A stretch of 64,000 bases of DNA. It comes from Rhodococcus pseudokoreensis (lineage in GTDB: Bacteria > Actinomycetota > Actinomycetes > Mycobacteriales > Mycobacteriaceae). The stretch lies in assembly GCF_017068395.1 (NCBI RefSeq), contig NZ_CP070619.1, positions 7,564,001 through 7,628,000 of the forward strand, read 5' to 3'. Shown one piece after another: positions 39,315 to 47,273 of the stretch. Within the stretch, counting starts at the first letter, position 1. Each line of letters starts with the position of its first letter. The notes beneath the pieces are model-generated. The model made no database searches. It saw only the letters and a program-made list of their open reading frames with translations, and was not told where the DNA came from. The translations under genes were made by a program, and so were the position numbers.

Positions 39315-40243
39315 CAGAAGTACCCCTCGCGCTTGCGGTCTTCCATCGCGGCAACGGAAGTCCTGTCGTCGGCCCGGGTTTCTCCGCGTTCGGAGACCGT
39401 GGCCGCGGCGATCTCCTCGATCACACCGGCGACGTCGTCGGCGTCCGAACGTACGGCGCCGGTGATGGTGAGGTCCCCGACGGTGCGATACCGCACCCGG
39501 AGCCGTTGCACCAGTTCGCTTTCGGTGGGCAGCGTGTACTCGGACAGTCCGAGCAGGATGCCGTCGCGTTCGAACACCTGCCGTTCGTGGGCGAAGTAGA
39601 TCGACGGCAGCGCGAGCTTTTCGAGTTCGACGTAGCGCCAGATGTCGAGTTCGGTCCAGTTGCTGAGCGGGAACACCCGGACCTGCTCGCCGCGGCGGAT
39701 CCGCCCGTTGTACAGCGACCACGGCTCGGGGCGCTGCGAACGCGGATCCCACTGCCCGAACTCGTCGCGGAAGCTGAGCACCCGCTCCTTCGCGCGGGCG
39801 CGTTCCTCGTCCCGGCGCGCGCCACCGAAGGCGGCGTCGAAGCGATGCTCCTCCAGGGCGTCGAGCAGGGTCCGGGTCTGCAACCGGTTCCGCGACGTGC
39901 CGGGACCACCCGTTTCGGTGACGCGGCCCTTGTCGATCGACTCCTGCACCGACGCGACGATCAGCCGGTGACCGTCCTCGGCGAGCCTGTGATCGCGGAA
40001 GTCGATCACCTCGGGGAAGTTGTGCCCGGTGTCGACGTGCAGGACGGGAAACGGCAACGGGGACGGCCGGAACGCCTTCTCCGCCAGCCGCAGCAGCACG
40101 ATCGAGTCCTTGCCTGCCGAGAACAGCAGCACCGGTCGCTCGAGTTCCGCGACCACCTCGCGGATGATGTGCACGGCCTCCGCCTCCAGCGCGCGGAGTT
40201 CGTCGACGTGTGCGTCCGTGTCGGCGTGCGGTGCGGCGGTCAC
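39314..40243 (-). CDS. cysD: Sulfate adenylyltransferase subunit 2 (copy linked to stf0)
   Basis: CysD of 309 residues, the nucleotide-binding subunit of ATP sulfurylase. The PP-loop is VLLFSAGKDSIVLLRLAEKA, and GGARRDEERARAKERV and FPLSNWTELDIWRYVE are family signatures; it ends AMEDRKREGYF. GTG at 40243 overlaps the stf0 stop and the stop overlaps the cysNC start (ATGA), so all three are coupled. A second cysD lies at 50338-51291 with the assimilatory genes. Confidence 0.95.
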   Translation of the reverse strand: MTAAPHADTDAHVDELRALEAEAVHIIREVVAELERPVLLFSAGKDSIVLLRLAEKAFRPSPLPFPVLHVDTGHNFPEVIDFRDHRLAEDGHRLIVASVQESIDKGRVTETGGPGTSRNRLQTRTLLDALEEHRFDAAFGGARRDEERARAKERVLSFRDEFGQWDPRSQRPEPWSLYNGRIRRGEQVRVFPLSNWTELDIWRYVELEKLALPSIYFAHERQVFERDGILLGLSEYTLPTESELVQRLRVRYRTVGDLTITGAVRSDADDVAGVIEEIAAATVSERGETRADDRTSVAAMEDRKREGYF

Positions 40244-41043
40244 AGCGGAAGTCCGTTCGCGGCGGCCTCGGACCGGTAGCGCTCGACCCACTCCTTGGAG
40301 CGGCCGTCGCTCTGACGTTTCAGCGGCGGCGGGGGCGCGAGATCGGCGTCGAGGCCGAGTTCGACGAGCACCTTCGCCGCCGTCGCCTGCGGGGCCGCGA
40401 CGAGATCGTCGAAGCTGATGTCGATGTGGTCGAGATCCTCCGTCTCGAACCAGTTGCGCCACTGTACATCCTGATCGCGGAGGATGCGGACGAGGTGGGC
40501 GATGCCGTCCGCGTGATATTCGGCGCCGTCGTGCGGCGCGGGCGGCGTGGCGTCGTCGCGCCAGACCTGGGTCTGCACCGCCCGCCACATCGACACCGCC
40601 TGCGCGACGACGTCACGCCGGAAGACGTGGATGAGGACGAGGTCGCGGTCCAGGATGTCGTCCAGCGCGGACCGCAGGTCGTCGCCGGAGCGGTCCGGGA
40701 GCCCGGCGGCGCGGTCGAGGACGAGCGGCACCTGGTTCCACATCAGTTTGCCGCCCCACACGCCGTTGGGGGTGCGTCCGAGGTTGAGCAGTTGATCGCG
40801 CCACTGCTCCGCGGTGCGGGTGTCGGCGGTTCCCGGTTCGAGTGGGGCGAGCAGGGAGAGCACCGTCTCGTCGGTGACCGACTCGAACCACTGCCGTGGC
40901 TGCGGTGACCGGCTGGTGGACGGCAGGTATTGGAAGAACTCCTCCGGGTTCCCGGCCACGGTCGTGGCACGGAGGGATTCGACGAGCAGCGTGCTGCCAC
41001 TGCGCTGCGACGCGCAGACGAGATATGAGCGTGGCTCCGACAT
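40240..41043 (-). CDS. Stf0-family sulfotransferase (trehalose 2-sulfotransferase type)
   Basis: Sulfotransferase of 267 residues, the same length as M. tuberculosis Stf0 as I recall it. The PAPS 5'-phosphosulfate loop is seen in VCASQRSGSTLLVESLR, and HVFRRDVVAQAVSMWRA carries the 3'-phosphate-binding part. Stf0 transfers sulfate to the 2-position of trehalose, the first step of mycobacterial sulfolipid. The gene heads an operon with PAPS-producing cysD and cysNC. The acceptor here is inferred; a polyketide synthase for a sulfolipid is not in the window. Translation appears to be leaderless. Confidence 0.88.
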   Translation of the reverse strand: MSEPRSYLVCASQRSGSTLLVESLRATTVAGNPEEFFQYLPSTSRSPQPRQWFESVTDETVLSLLAPLEPGTADTRTAEQWRDQLLNLGRTPNGVWGGKLMWNQVPLVLDRAAGLPDRSGDDLRSALDDILDRDLVLIHVFRRDVVAQAVSMWRAVQTQVWRDDATPPAPHDGAEYHADGIAHLVRILRDQDVQWRNWFETEDLDHIDISFDDLVAAPQATAAKVLVELGLDADLAPPPPLKRQSDGRSKEWVERYRSEAAANGLPL

Positions 41044-41050
41044 GCCGGAA

Positions 41051-41056
41051 ACTATA
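41051..41056 (-). promoter_or_regulatory. -10 element for leaderless stf0 operon transcript
   Basis: Read on the minus strand, TATAGT lies seven bases before the stf0 ATG (41043), which has no ribosome binding site. This geometry places the first transcribed base at the start codon. The region is AT-rich compared with its surroundings. Confidence 0.5.
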
Positions 41057-41273
41057 AAGGCGAAATTCGGTGCCGAAATCGGGAGGAAATCGAATTAGCG
41101 TGATCGAAACACTTGCTTTTCCGCTGCCCATGATCAGGTGAAAATCGGGACGCGGGGCAGGGTAAAAATTGCCAGGTCAGAGCGGTTTTCGCGCACCCGA
41201 ACGGGGGCTCCTCGCCGCCGGCGGAATTGTCGCGCGACGGAAGAATATGAATCAGGCTGATCGAAACCCGCGG

Positions 41274-42143
41274 TCAGCCTTTTCGGCAGATGAGAACCGG
41301 GCACCGGGCGTGGTGGATGAGGCTCTGGCTCGTCGAACCCACGATCGAGGCGGTGAACGGATTTCTGCCGTGACTGCCGACGGCGATCAATTGCGCGCCG
41401 AAGGAGTACTCGAGGAGCACCTTCATCGGCCCGCCACGTTCGAGGCAGCGTGTGACCTCGACATCGGGATACTTCTCGCGCCACCCGGCGAGGCTTTCGG
41501 CGAGCCACGCCTCCTCGTGCTGCACCAGGTCGGACCAGTCGGTGAAGCGGCGTTCCTCCGAATACCACGCACCGAGGGTGGAATGCTCGGCCCACGTGTG
41601 CACCGCCACGAGGGGGGCGCCGAAGAACGCCGCGAACTCGAACGCATGGGCCACGGCCATGTCGCTCAGTTCGCTTCCGTCCACACCGACCACGACGGGA
41701 CGCGTCTCGCTGACCTCGTGGCCCTGGATGCCGCGCCAGACGACGACGGGGCACTCGGCTCGATTCGACACCCGGACCACGTCGGAACCGGCGACCACGG
41801 ATTTCATCTCACTCGTAGCCGCGGGCCCCAGAACCAGCATCCGGGCCGTCTTGGACAGTTCCACCAATGCGTGGGCGGGTGGGCCGGGATGGGTGCTGCG
41901 CTCCACCTCCAGGTCCTGCTGCCCGTTCAGTACGGCGCGTTCGGCGGCCGCGAGGACCTCCTCGCCGTCCGGGTGACCGTCCGCGCCACCCCCGGAATTC
42001 GGATGCTTCGGTAACACGTGGACGAGGCGCAGCGGCTCCTCGAAGCGCCGCGCGGCGGACGCAGCCCACGCCGCCGCCTCCAGTGCGCCGTCCGATCCGT
42101 CGATACCTGCCACGATGCCGCGTCGAATCCGTGCTGTGCTCAT
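41274..42143 (-). CDS. Universal stress protein, tandem UspA domains
   Basis: Cytosolic protein of 289 residues with two UspA domains (about 8-140 and 150-287). ATP-binding motifs of the G-x2-G-x9-G type are seen at the end of each domain, most clearly in GSHGRNPFTASIVGSTSQSL. The layout matches the mycobacterial two-domain proteins, which respond to hypoxia or stress. AGGAG is 8 nt before the ATG at 42143. It is divergent from the sigma factor gene; no clear DosR box was found. Confidence 0.9.
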   Translation of the reverse strand: MSTARIRRGIVAGIDGSDGALEAAAWAASAARRFEEPLRLVHVLPKHPNSGGGADGHPDGEEVLAAAERAVLNGQQDLEVERSTHPGPPAHALVELSKTARMLVLGPAATSEMKSVVAGSDVVRVSNRAECPVVVWRGIQGHEVSETRPVVVGVDGSELSDMAVAHAFEFAAFFGAPLVAVHTWAEHSTLGAWYSEERRFTDWSDLVQHEEAWLAESLAGWREKYPDVEVTRCLERGGPMKVLLEYSFGAQLIAVGSHGRNPFTASIVGSTSQSLIHHARCPVLICRKG

Positions 42144-42381
42144 GGGGGTGCTCCTCACCTCCATTCCAGTTTGATCCAGGACGGCGGCGACGCGCCAGAG
42201 GTAAATCGGCAGGCGGCCGATCCCGGTGCGATCGACGTGGTCCCCGGGAATACTCGGGGCACCGGCGAGCGAAGACTAACCGAAGGGGCGACGGACCACA
42301 CGGCGAAGCGGACGAGCGGCACGGACGGGGACGAGGAGACTCTCCCGGGTCACCTGGGCTTTGCTCCCGTTTCCGTGGTGG

Positions 42382-42409
42382 TGAACCGGAGGCGCGGGTG
42401 AACCGTGTG
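42382..42409 (+). promoter_or_regulatory. SigL-type ECF promoter of the sigma factor operon
   Basis: TGAACC (42382-42387) is followed after 16 bases by CGTGTG (42404-42409), matching the mycobacterial SigL consensus TGAACC-N16/17-CGT. It lies 22 bp upstream of the sigma gene start, which also has GGGAGG as RBS, so the sigma factor probably drives its own transcription. A copy with the same spacing occurs at 43792-43819. Confidence 0.72.
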
Positions 42410-42431
42410 TACTGCTGGGAGGTGGTGACCG

Positions 42432-42938
42432 ATGCCGGATGCCCAGACGGAGCTCATGCACGCCCTGTACGAGGAACATGCCCCCGCCGTGTGGCGGTAT
42501 GCCCTCCGGCTGACCGGCGACCGCGCCCGCGCCGAGGACATCGTGCAGGAAGTGCTGCTGCGCGCCTGGAAGCACCCGAACGTGCTCGACCAGTCGGAGT
42601 CTTCGGCTCGGGCGTGGTTGTTCACGGTCGCCAGGAACCTCGTGTTCGACGAGCACCGCAGTGCCCGCTCGCAGCGTGAGGTCGGGATGAGTTCGACACC
42701 CGAACGGGCCGCCCCGGACGGTTCGGACGGCGCACTCGACGCCTGGATGATGGGGGATGCGCTGGCCCGGGTCAGCGCCGACCACCGCGCGGTCCTGGTG
42801 CTCGGCTACTACCGGGGGATGTCGACCCACCAGATCGCCGACGAACTCGGGATACCGGAGGGAACGGTGAAATCCCGCATGCATTACGGATTGCGGGCGC
42901 TTCGATTGGCTCTGCAGGAAATGGGGGTGACCCGATGA
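42432..42938 (+). CDS. sigL: ECF RNA polymerase sigma factor, SigL type
   Basis: ECF sigma factor of 168 residues. Region 2 (YEEHAPAVWRYALRLTGDRARAED with IVQEVLLRAWKHP) recognises the -10 element, and region 4 (YYRGMSTHQIADELGIPEGT) recognises the -35. It resembles M. tuberculosis SigL. The next gene is a zinc-finger anti-sigma factor overlapping by ATGA, as expected for SigL/RslA. The gene symbol is by similarity of sequence, operon partner and promoter motif. Confidence 0.85.
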   Translation: MPDAQTELMHALYEEHAPAVWRYALRLTGDRARAEDIVQEVLLRAWKHPNVLDQSESSARAWLFTVARNLVFDEHRSARSQREVGMSSTPERAAPDGSDGALDAWMMGDALARVSADHRAVLVLGYYRGMSTHQIADELGIPEGTVKSRMHYGLRALRLALQEMGVTR

Positions 42939-43690
42939 CGCTCGACGACTTCGAGTCCCACGAGGATCCCTACGTCCGCTGGGACGCCGCCTACGTGCTC
43001 GGTGCCATGTCGGCCGCCGATCGGCGCGAGTACGAGGCCCACCTCGCTCACTGCGCACAGTGCTCGCAGGCCGTGTCCGAGTTGGCGGGCATGCCCGGAC
43101 TGCTGGCTCTGATCACACCGGAAGAGGCGTTCGGGACCCTGACGGACGGTGCGCCCGAGGTCGAGGAGATGCCCGCACCGCGTGTGCTGACCGGGCTGGT
43201 GGGAACGGTGCAGCGGCGCCGACGTCAGCGGCGGGCCGCGGTGGCCCTCGCTGCGGCGGCAGCCGTGATCGCCGTGGCCGTCCCCGTCGCGGTGCTGGCG
43301 ACCCAGGACCGGACCCCGGCCGCCCCCGTCACGGCCCTGCCCGCCCCGGACCGTGCGAACACCGCCGAGGCGGTGTTCGCACCCGTGGTTCCGACGACGA
43401 TCACCGCGAGCGCGTCCGTCGTGTCGACGTCCTGGGGCACGGTGATCTTCGTCGAGTGCTCGTACGCGGACACGTGGCCCGGCGACGGACGCTACGGCGC
43501 CGCCACCGAGGGGTACGCGCTGACCGTGACCGATCGTTCCGGGGTGGTCACCACCGTGGCCACCTGGACGGGGGAAGCCGGGCAGACGGTGCGGCCCACA
43601 GCCACCACCAGCCTGCCCCTCGACGCGATCGCGAGCATCGACGTGCGATCCGACGACGACCATCAGGTATTGCTGACCACGGCGTTGTGA
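42935..43690 (+). CDS. rslA: Zinc-binding anti-sigma factor, RslA type, membrane-anchored
   Basis: Protein of 251 residues. The N-terminal anti-sigma domain holds H36-x3-C40-x2-C43 (HLAHCAQC), the zinc site that senses oxidation in RslA. One transmembrane helix lies at about residues 90-110 (VALAAAAAVIAVAVPVAVL), followed by an outer domain of about 140 residues that may sense a surface signal. Release of the sigma factor would follow loss of zinc or proteolysis. Confidence 0.85.
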   Translation: MTLDDFESHEDPYVRWDAAYVLGAMSAADRREYEAHLAHCAQCSQAVSELAGMPGLLALITPEEAFGTLTDGAPEVEEMPAPRVLTGLVGTVQRRRRQRRAAVALAAAAAVIAVAVPVAVLATQDRTPAAPVTALPAPDRANTAEAVFAPVVPTTITASASVVSTSWGTVIFVECSYADTWPGDGRYGAATEGYALTVTDRSGVVTTVATWTGEAGQTVRPTATTSLPLDAIASIDVRSDDDHQVLLTTAL

Positions 43691-43697
43691 ACGGGAC

Positions 43698-43730
43698 GCA
43701 GGGAGTCGGCCCGGTTTCCGTACTCCCTGC
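43698..43730 (+). terminator. Hairpin terminator after the sigma/anti-sigma operon
   Basis: GCAGGGAGT (43698-43706) and ACTCCCTGC (43722-43730) form a perfect 9-bp stem with a 15-nt loop, just after the anti-sigma stop codon. No U-tract follows. It separates this operon from the next promoter at 43792. Confidence 0.55.
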
Positions 43731-43791
43731 AGGCAGGGCCGCCGTGTCTCGATCGTCACGACCGTTTTGCGGAAAAATGTTCTGCCACCGG

Positions 43792-43819
43792 TGAACCCGG
43801 CCGGTCCGTGGTTCGTGTG
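43792..43819 (+). promoter_or_regulatory. SigL-type ECF promoter of the four-gene cluster
   Basis: TGAACC (43792-43797), 16 bases, then CGTGTG (43814-43819). With the flanks, both copies in the window share GGTGAACC-N16-CGTGTGTA. It lies 58 bp before the start of the TPP-enzyme gene, after the terminator of the sigma operon, and strongly suggests that the adjacent sigma factor controls the cluster. Confidence 0.72.
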
Positions 43820-43877
43820 TATATCCAGTGGGTGATCACAGGTCGCCCCATCCGATCCACGACACGGGGGTCTGCCG

Positions 43878-45590
43878 ATGAATCTCACGCATCACGAGCC
43901 ACGGAAAACCGGTCGGAGCATGCGCGTCGCCGACTACATCGTCGCGGCGCTGGCGGCCGAGGGCGTCGAGCACGTCTTCGGTGTGGGGGGCGCGAACATC
44001 GAGGACCTGTACGACGCGCTGCACCGCTCCCCGGACGTCGAGGGTGTCGTCGCCAAACACGAGTTCTCGGCGACGACCATGGCCGACGGATATGCCAGAA
44101 CTTCGAACCGGACAGGGGTGGTCGCGGCGACGTCGGGCGGTGGTGCGCTCAATGTGATCGCCGGGCTCGGTGAGGCATTCGCGTCCCGGGTGCCGCTGCT
44201 GGCGTTGATCGGGCAACCGCCGACGTCGCTCGAAGGGTCGGGCGCGTTCCAGGACACGAGTGGACTGGCGGGGTCGATCGATGCGTCCCGGTTGTTCGGC
44301 GAGGTGTCGCTGTACTGTGCGCGCGTCGAATCGCCGCTCGACCTCGACCGCCAACTGGCCGAGGCGCTCGCGGCGGCGCGCCGCGGGGGACCGGCAGTAC
44401 TGCTGCTGCCGAAGGACATTCAGCGGGCGATCGGCGAGTTCCCGGAACCGCACCGAACGGACTCGGCCGCACAGCGCGTTTCCACCACGGACGTCACGCG
44501 GCTTGCCGAGGCCCTGCGCGACGACTACGGCCGTATCACCGTCATCGCAGGCGACGAGGTCGCGCGGGCGGGCGCGCGAGAGGAACTCGCGGAATTCGCG
44601 CACGTGCTCGGAGCGCGGGTTGCCGTCACACCCGACGCGAAGGATGTGCTCGACCCGGCGGCGCCGGGACAACTCGGGATCACCGGCGCGATGGGAAACC
44701 CGGATGTGATCGACGCACTGCAGGATTGCGACCTCTGCCTGCTCGTCGGCACTCGACTACCGGTGATGGCGCGGGGAGGGCTCGACACCGTGCTGGAGAA
44801 GACGCTGGTGTACAGCGTCGGGTCGGCGACGCCGTACGTGCAGGCTCAGCACGTCCCGACCCGGGATCTGCGGGCGACGCTCCGTGGGCTCGTTGCCGAC
44901 ATCGGGCCCGCCGCAACACCGGTACCCGTCGCGCACAGCGATCCGACTCCGATCGACGTACCTCGATCGGACACGTCGGGCCTGCACTACACGGACGCGG
45001 TGAGGGCGCTCGCCGCAGCGCTGCCCGACGGCGCCGACGTGTTCGCGGACGCCGGGAACACGGGCGCCGCTGTGGTGCATCACCTTCCGGTCGCGAGCGG
45101 AGGGCGGTTCGTGGTCGCGCTGGGAATGGGCGGGATGGGCTACACCTTCGGCGCCGCGATCGGTTCCGCGTTCTCCCGGGGCCGCCGCACGTTCGTGATC
45201 GCGGGCGACGGCGCGTTCTACGCGCACGGACTCGAGATCCACACGGCCGTCGAGTACGGCGTGCCGGTCACGTTCGTCGTGTTCAACAACAACGCCCACG
45301 CGATGTGCCTCACGCGCGAACAGGTGTATTTCGAGGGCACGTACACCTACAGCCGGTTCCGTCCCGCCCGCATCGGGGCCGGAGTCGGCGCACTGTTCCC
45401 CGGGCTGCCGTCCCACACGGTCGACACCCACGCCGATCTGGCCCACGCACTGCGGTCCACGGCGGAGTCGACAGGACCCGCCGTCATCGAGGTCGTCTGC
45501 GACGCCGACGAACTACCGCCGTTCCTGCCGTTCCTGACGGCACCCGTTCCAGTCGAGAAATCCGAATCCCGAGAAGGAGCACGCCGATGA
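43878..45590 (+). CDS. Thiamine-pyrophosphate-dependent enzyme, acetolactate-synthase-like
   Basis: TPP enzyme of 570 residues with the usual Pyr, central and PP domains. Catalytic Glu62 lies in VAKHEFSATTMADGYAR; the TPP/Mg site runs from GDGAFYAHGLEIHTA to FVVFNNN. It probably decarboxylates a 2-oxo acid and either releases an aldehyde or makes an acyloin. It lacks a nearby small subunit, so it is not the branched-chain acetolactate synthase. First gene of a four-gene operon with an SRPBCC protein, a KASIII-like enzyme and an aminotransferase. Confidence 0.85.
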   Translation: MNLTHHEPRKTGRSMRVADYIVAALAAEGVEHVFGVGGANIEDLYDALHRSPDVEGVVAKHEFSATTMADGYARTSNRTGVVAATSGGGALNVIAGLGEAFASRVPLLALIGQPPTSLEGSGAFQDTSGLAGSIDASRLFGEVSLYCARVESPLDLDRQLAEALAAARRGGPAVLLLPKDIQRAIGEFPEPHRTDSAAQRVSTTDVTRLAEALRDDYGRITVIAGDEVARAGAREELAEFAHVLGARVAVTPDAKDVLDPAAPGQLGITGAMGNPDVIDALQDCDLCLLVGTRLPVMARGGLDTVLEKTLVYSVGSATPYVQAQHVPTRDLRATLRGLVADIGPAATPVPVAHSDPTPIDVPRSDTSGLHYTDAVRALAAALPDGADVFADAGNTGAAVVHHLPVASGGRFVVALGMGGMGYTFGAAIGSAFSRGRRTFVIAGDGAFYAHGLEIHTAVEYGVPVTFVVFNNNAHAMCLTREQVYFEGTYTYSRFRPARIGAGVGALFPGLPSHTVDTHADLAHALRSTAESTGPAVIEVVCDADELPPFLPFLTAPVPVEKSESREGARR

Positions 45591-46246
45591 CTGCCCACGA
45601 GATCGCACCGCTTCCCGACCTTCCCGCCGGCCTGCCCGGCCTCGTCCGCATCGAGACCTCCGACCGTCACGCCACGACACCGATCATCATGGACATGCTG
45701 AGGTCGGTGTACCCGCACGACCAGGTGTTCGGAAAGTACTGCACTGTCCAGGATTACATCGACTGCCCGCCGGACGAGGTGTTCCGCTACCTCTCGCACA
45801 CCCGGAGCCTCGAGGAATGGACGTACAGCCTGCGGGGATTCACCCCCGCGGGAGAACCCGGGCTGTGGCTTGCGTACGACCGCCTGGGCGACACGACCGA
45901 GATCTACGCGCGCACCGTGGCGCACCCCGCCGCGATGACCGTCGACTATCACTGCGCCTGGGACCAGGGGAAACACCTGTGGATGGTGTACCTGATGCGG
46001 GTGGTGGACGCGCGCACGGTCCTGGACGTCGACGGATCCGTCGTGCTGTGGACCAACTGCCACCACCCGTTCTACGACGAGAATCCCTACCCCGAGACCG
46101 CTCCCGCCGACCGGGTTCCGTGGGTGGGTGACTTCTGGGAGATGTTCTCCGCCGGACACCAGCTCGAGATGAGCAATCTCAAGGCGATCTGCGAATACCG
46201 ATGGGCGAACGACCTGCCCGTGACCCCGACCTGGATGAGTGAGTGA
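45587..46246 (+). CDS. SRPBCC-superfamily protein (cyclase/lipid-binding fold)
   Basis: Protein of 219 residues whose centre fits a START/SRPBCC ligand-binding fold: YIDCPPDEVFRYLSHTRSLE is the typical first helix-grip pattern, followed by beta strands and an end helix (FSAGHQLEMSNLKAICEYR). Such proteins cyclise or bind hydrophobic intermediates. The conserved-looking DYHCAWDQGKHLW and TNCHHPFYDENPYPET with several His, Cys and acidic residues could bind a metal. ATG overlaps the preceding stop, and AAGGAGC serves as RBS. Confidence 0.75.
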   Translation: MTAHEIAPLPDLPAGLPGLVRIETSDRHATTPIIMDMLRSVYPHDQVFGKYCTVQDYIDCPPDEVFRYLSHTRSLEEWTYSLRGFTPAGEPGLWLAYDRLGDTTEIYARTVAHPAAMTVDYHCAWDQGKHLWMVYLMRVVDARTVLDVDGSVVLWTNCHHPFYDENPYPETAPADRVPWVGDFWEMFSAGHQLEMSNLKAICEYRWANDLPVTPTWMSE

Positions 46247-46249
46247 GAC

Positions 46250-47272
46250 ATGGACACCGTCAGCCTGATCGACATCGCCGGCTACCTGCCCGAGAACCGG
46301 GTGGGAGCAGACTATTTCGCCCGATTCGCCGACTCCGATCGGCTCGCCGCGAACATCATGTTCCGGGCGCCGAAATTCCGCCACCACATCGCGAGCGACG
46401 AGAACGCCGTCGACATGGCCGAACGCGCAGTCGCCCCGCTGATCGAACGGAACGGCTCCGAACTCGTCTCCAACGTGGACGTCCTCATCACCCACACCCA
46501 GCTGCCGGACGTCCCGGTCCTGGGCACCGGCGGAGAACTCGCGCGCCGGCTGGGGATCACCCCGGACTGGGTGGTGGACCTGCACAACGGGGGCTGCGCG
46601 TCGTTCGTGTACATGATCAAGCTGGCACGCCAGATCATGCAGACCAGTGACGCGTCCACTGCCCTGATCGTGTCGGTGCAGAACAGTGCAGGCCAGATCT
46701 TCACGCAGTCGGACGTGCGCGTGCTGGCGCAGTCGGCGGTGCCGGGTGACGGCGCGGGCGCGTGCCTGCTGATGAAATCCGAGGCCGCGCCGGTGCTCGG
46801 GCTCGAGTGCCGGACCTACCCCGAGTTCGCCGGGGACATGACAGCCGCCGTCGATCCGCCGCGCAAATACTGGGAGGCGGGAACCGGCCAATTGCACATC
46901 GGGTTCACCGAAACGAAGATCGCGAAGGTGTTCGCCCGCGGGAACCGGCTGGTCCCCGAGGTGGCGCTCGCGGTGTGCAAGCAGATCGGCATCACCCCGG
47001 ACGAGATCGACACCCTGGTCACCAACCAGCCCAACCGGCTGTTCCTCCGCAACTGGCGGGACGCACTCGAGCTTCCGCCGGAACGACACCCCGACACGTT
47101 CGACGAATGCGGGAACCTGTTCGGCGCCGCGATTCCCGTCACCCTCGACCTCGAGAACCGGGCGGGCCGGATCCCCAACGGTTCGCTGGTGATGATGTCC
47201 GCCTTCGCGCACGCGGGCGACTTCGCCGGGGCCGGGGCCGTCCGGTGGGGCGCCGCCCCGGTGGGGGTGTGA
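46250..47272 (+). CDS. KASIII-like ketoacyl synthase/acyltransferase with altered active site
   Basis: Thiolase-fold protein of 340 residues. The nucleophile is Cys116 in HNGGCASFVYM. FabH enzymes have a His in the H-Q-A-N segment and a later Asn; here the segment reads T-N-Q-P-N (Asn259 in place of His), while the second Asn (Asn289 in CGNLFGAA) is kept. Loss of the His argues against ordinary decarboxylative condensation and for an acyl transfer or a special condensation. Third gene of the cluster, 3 bp after the SRPBCC gene. Confidence 0.82.
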   Translation: MDTVSLIDIAGYLPENRVGADYFARFADSDRLAANIMFRAPKFRHHIASDENAVDMAERAVAPLIERNGSELVSNVDVLITHTQLPDVPVLGTGGELARRLGITPDWVVDLHNGGCASFVYMIKLARQIMQTSDASTALIVSVQNSAGQIFTQSDVRVLAQSAVPGDGAGACLLMKSEAAPVLGLECRTYPEFAGDMTAAVDPPRKYWEAGTGQLHIGFTETKIAKVFARGNRLVPEVALAVCKQIGITPDEIDTLVTNQPNRLFLRNWRDALELPPERHPDTFDECGNLFGAAIPVTLDLENRAGRIPNGSLVMMSAFAHAGDFAGAGAVRWGAAPVGV

Positions 47273-47273
47273 G

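Noticed and set aside
41044..41273. Poly-cysteine leader before stf0
   Set aside because: I looked for a leader like those at subI and sirA; no short frame with Cys runs exists, and the stf0 transcript seems to start at its own ATG.
42144..42260. DosR box before the universal stress protein gene
   Set aside because: A GC-rich imperfect palindrome (CCCCGGGAATACTCGGGG, near 42241-42260) is present, but it lacks the GGGACT/AGTCCC half-sites of the DosR motif.
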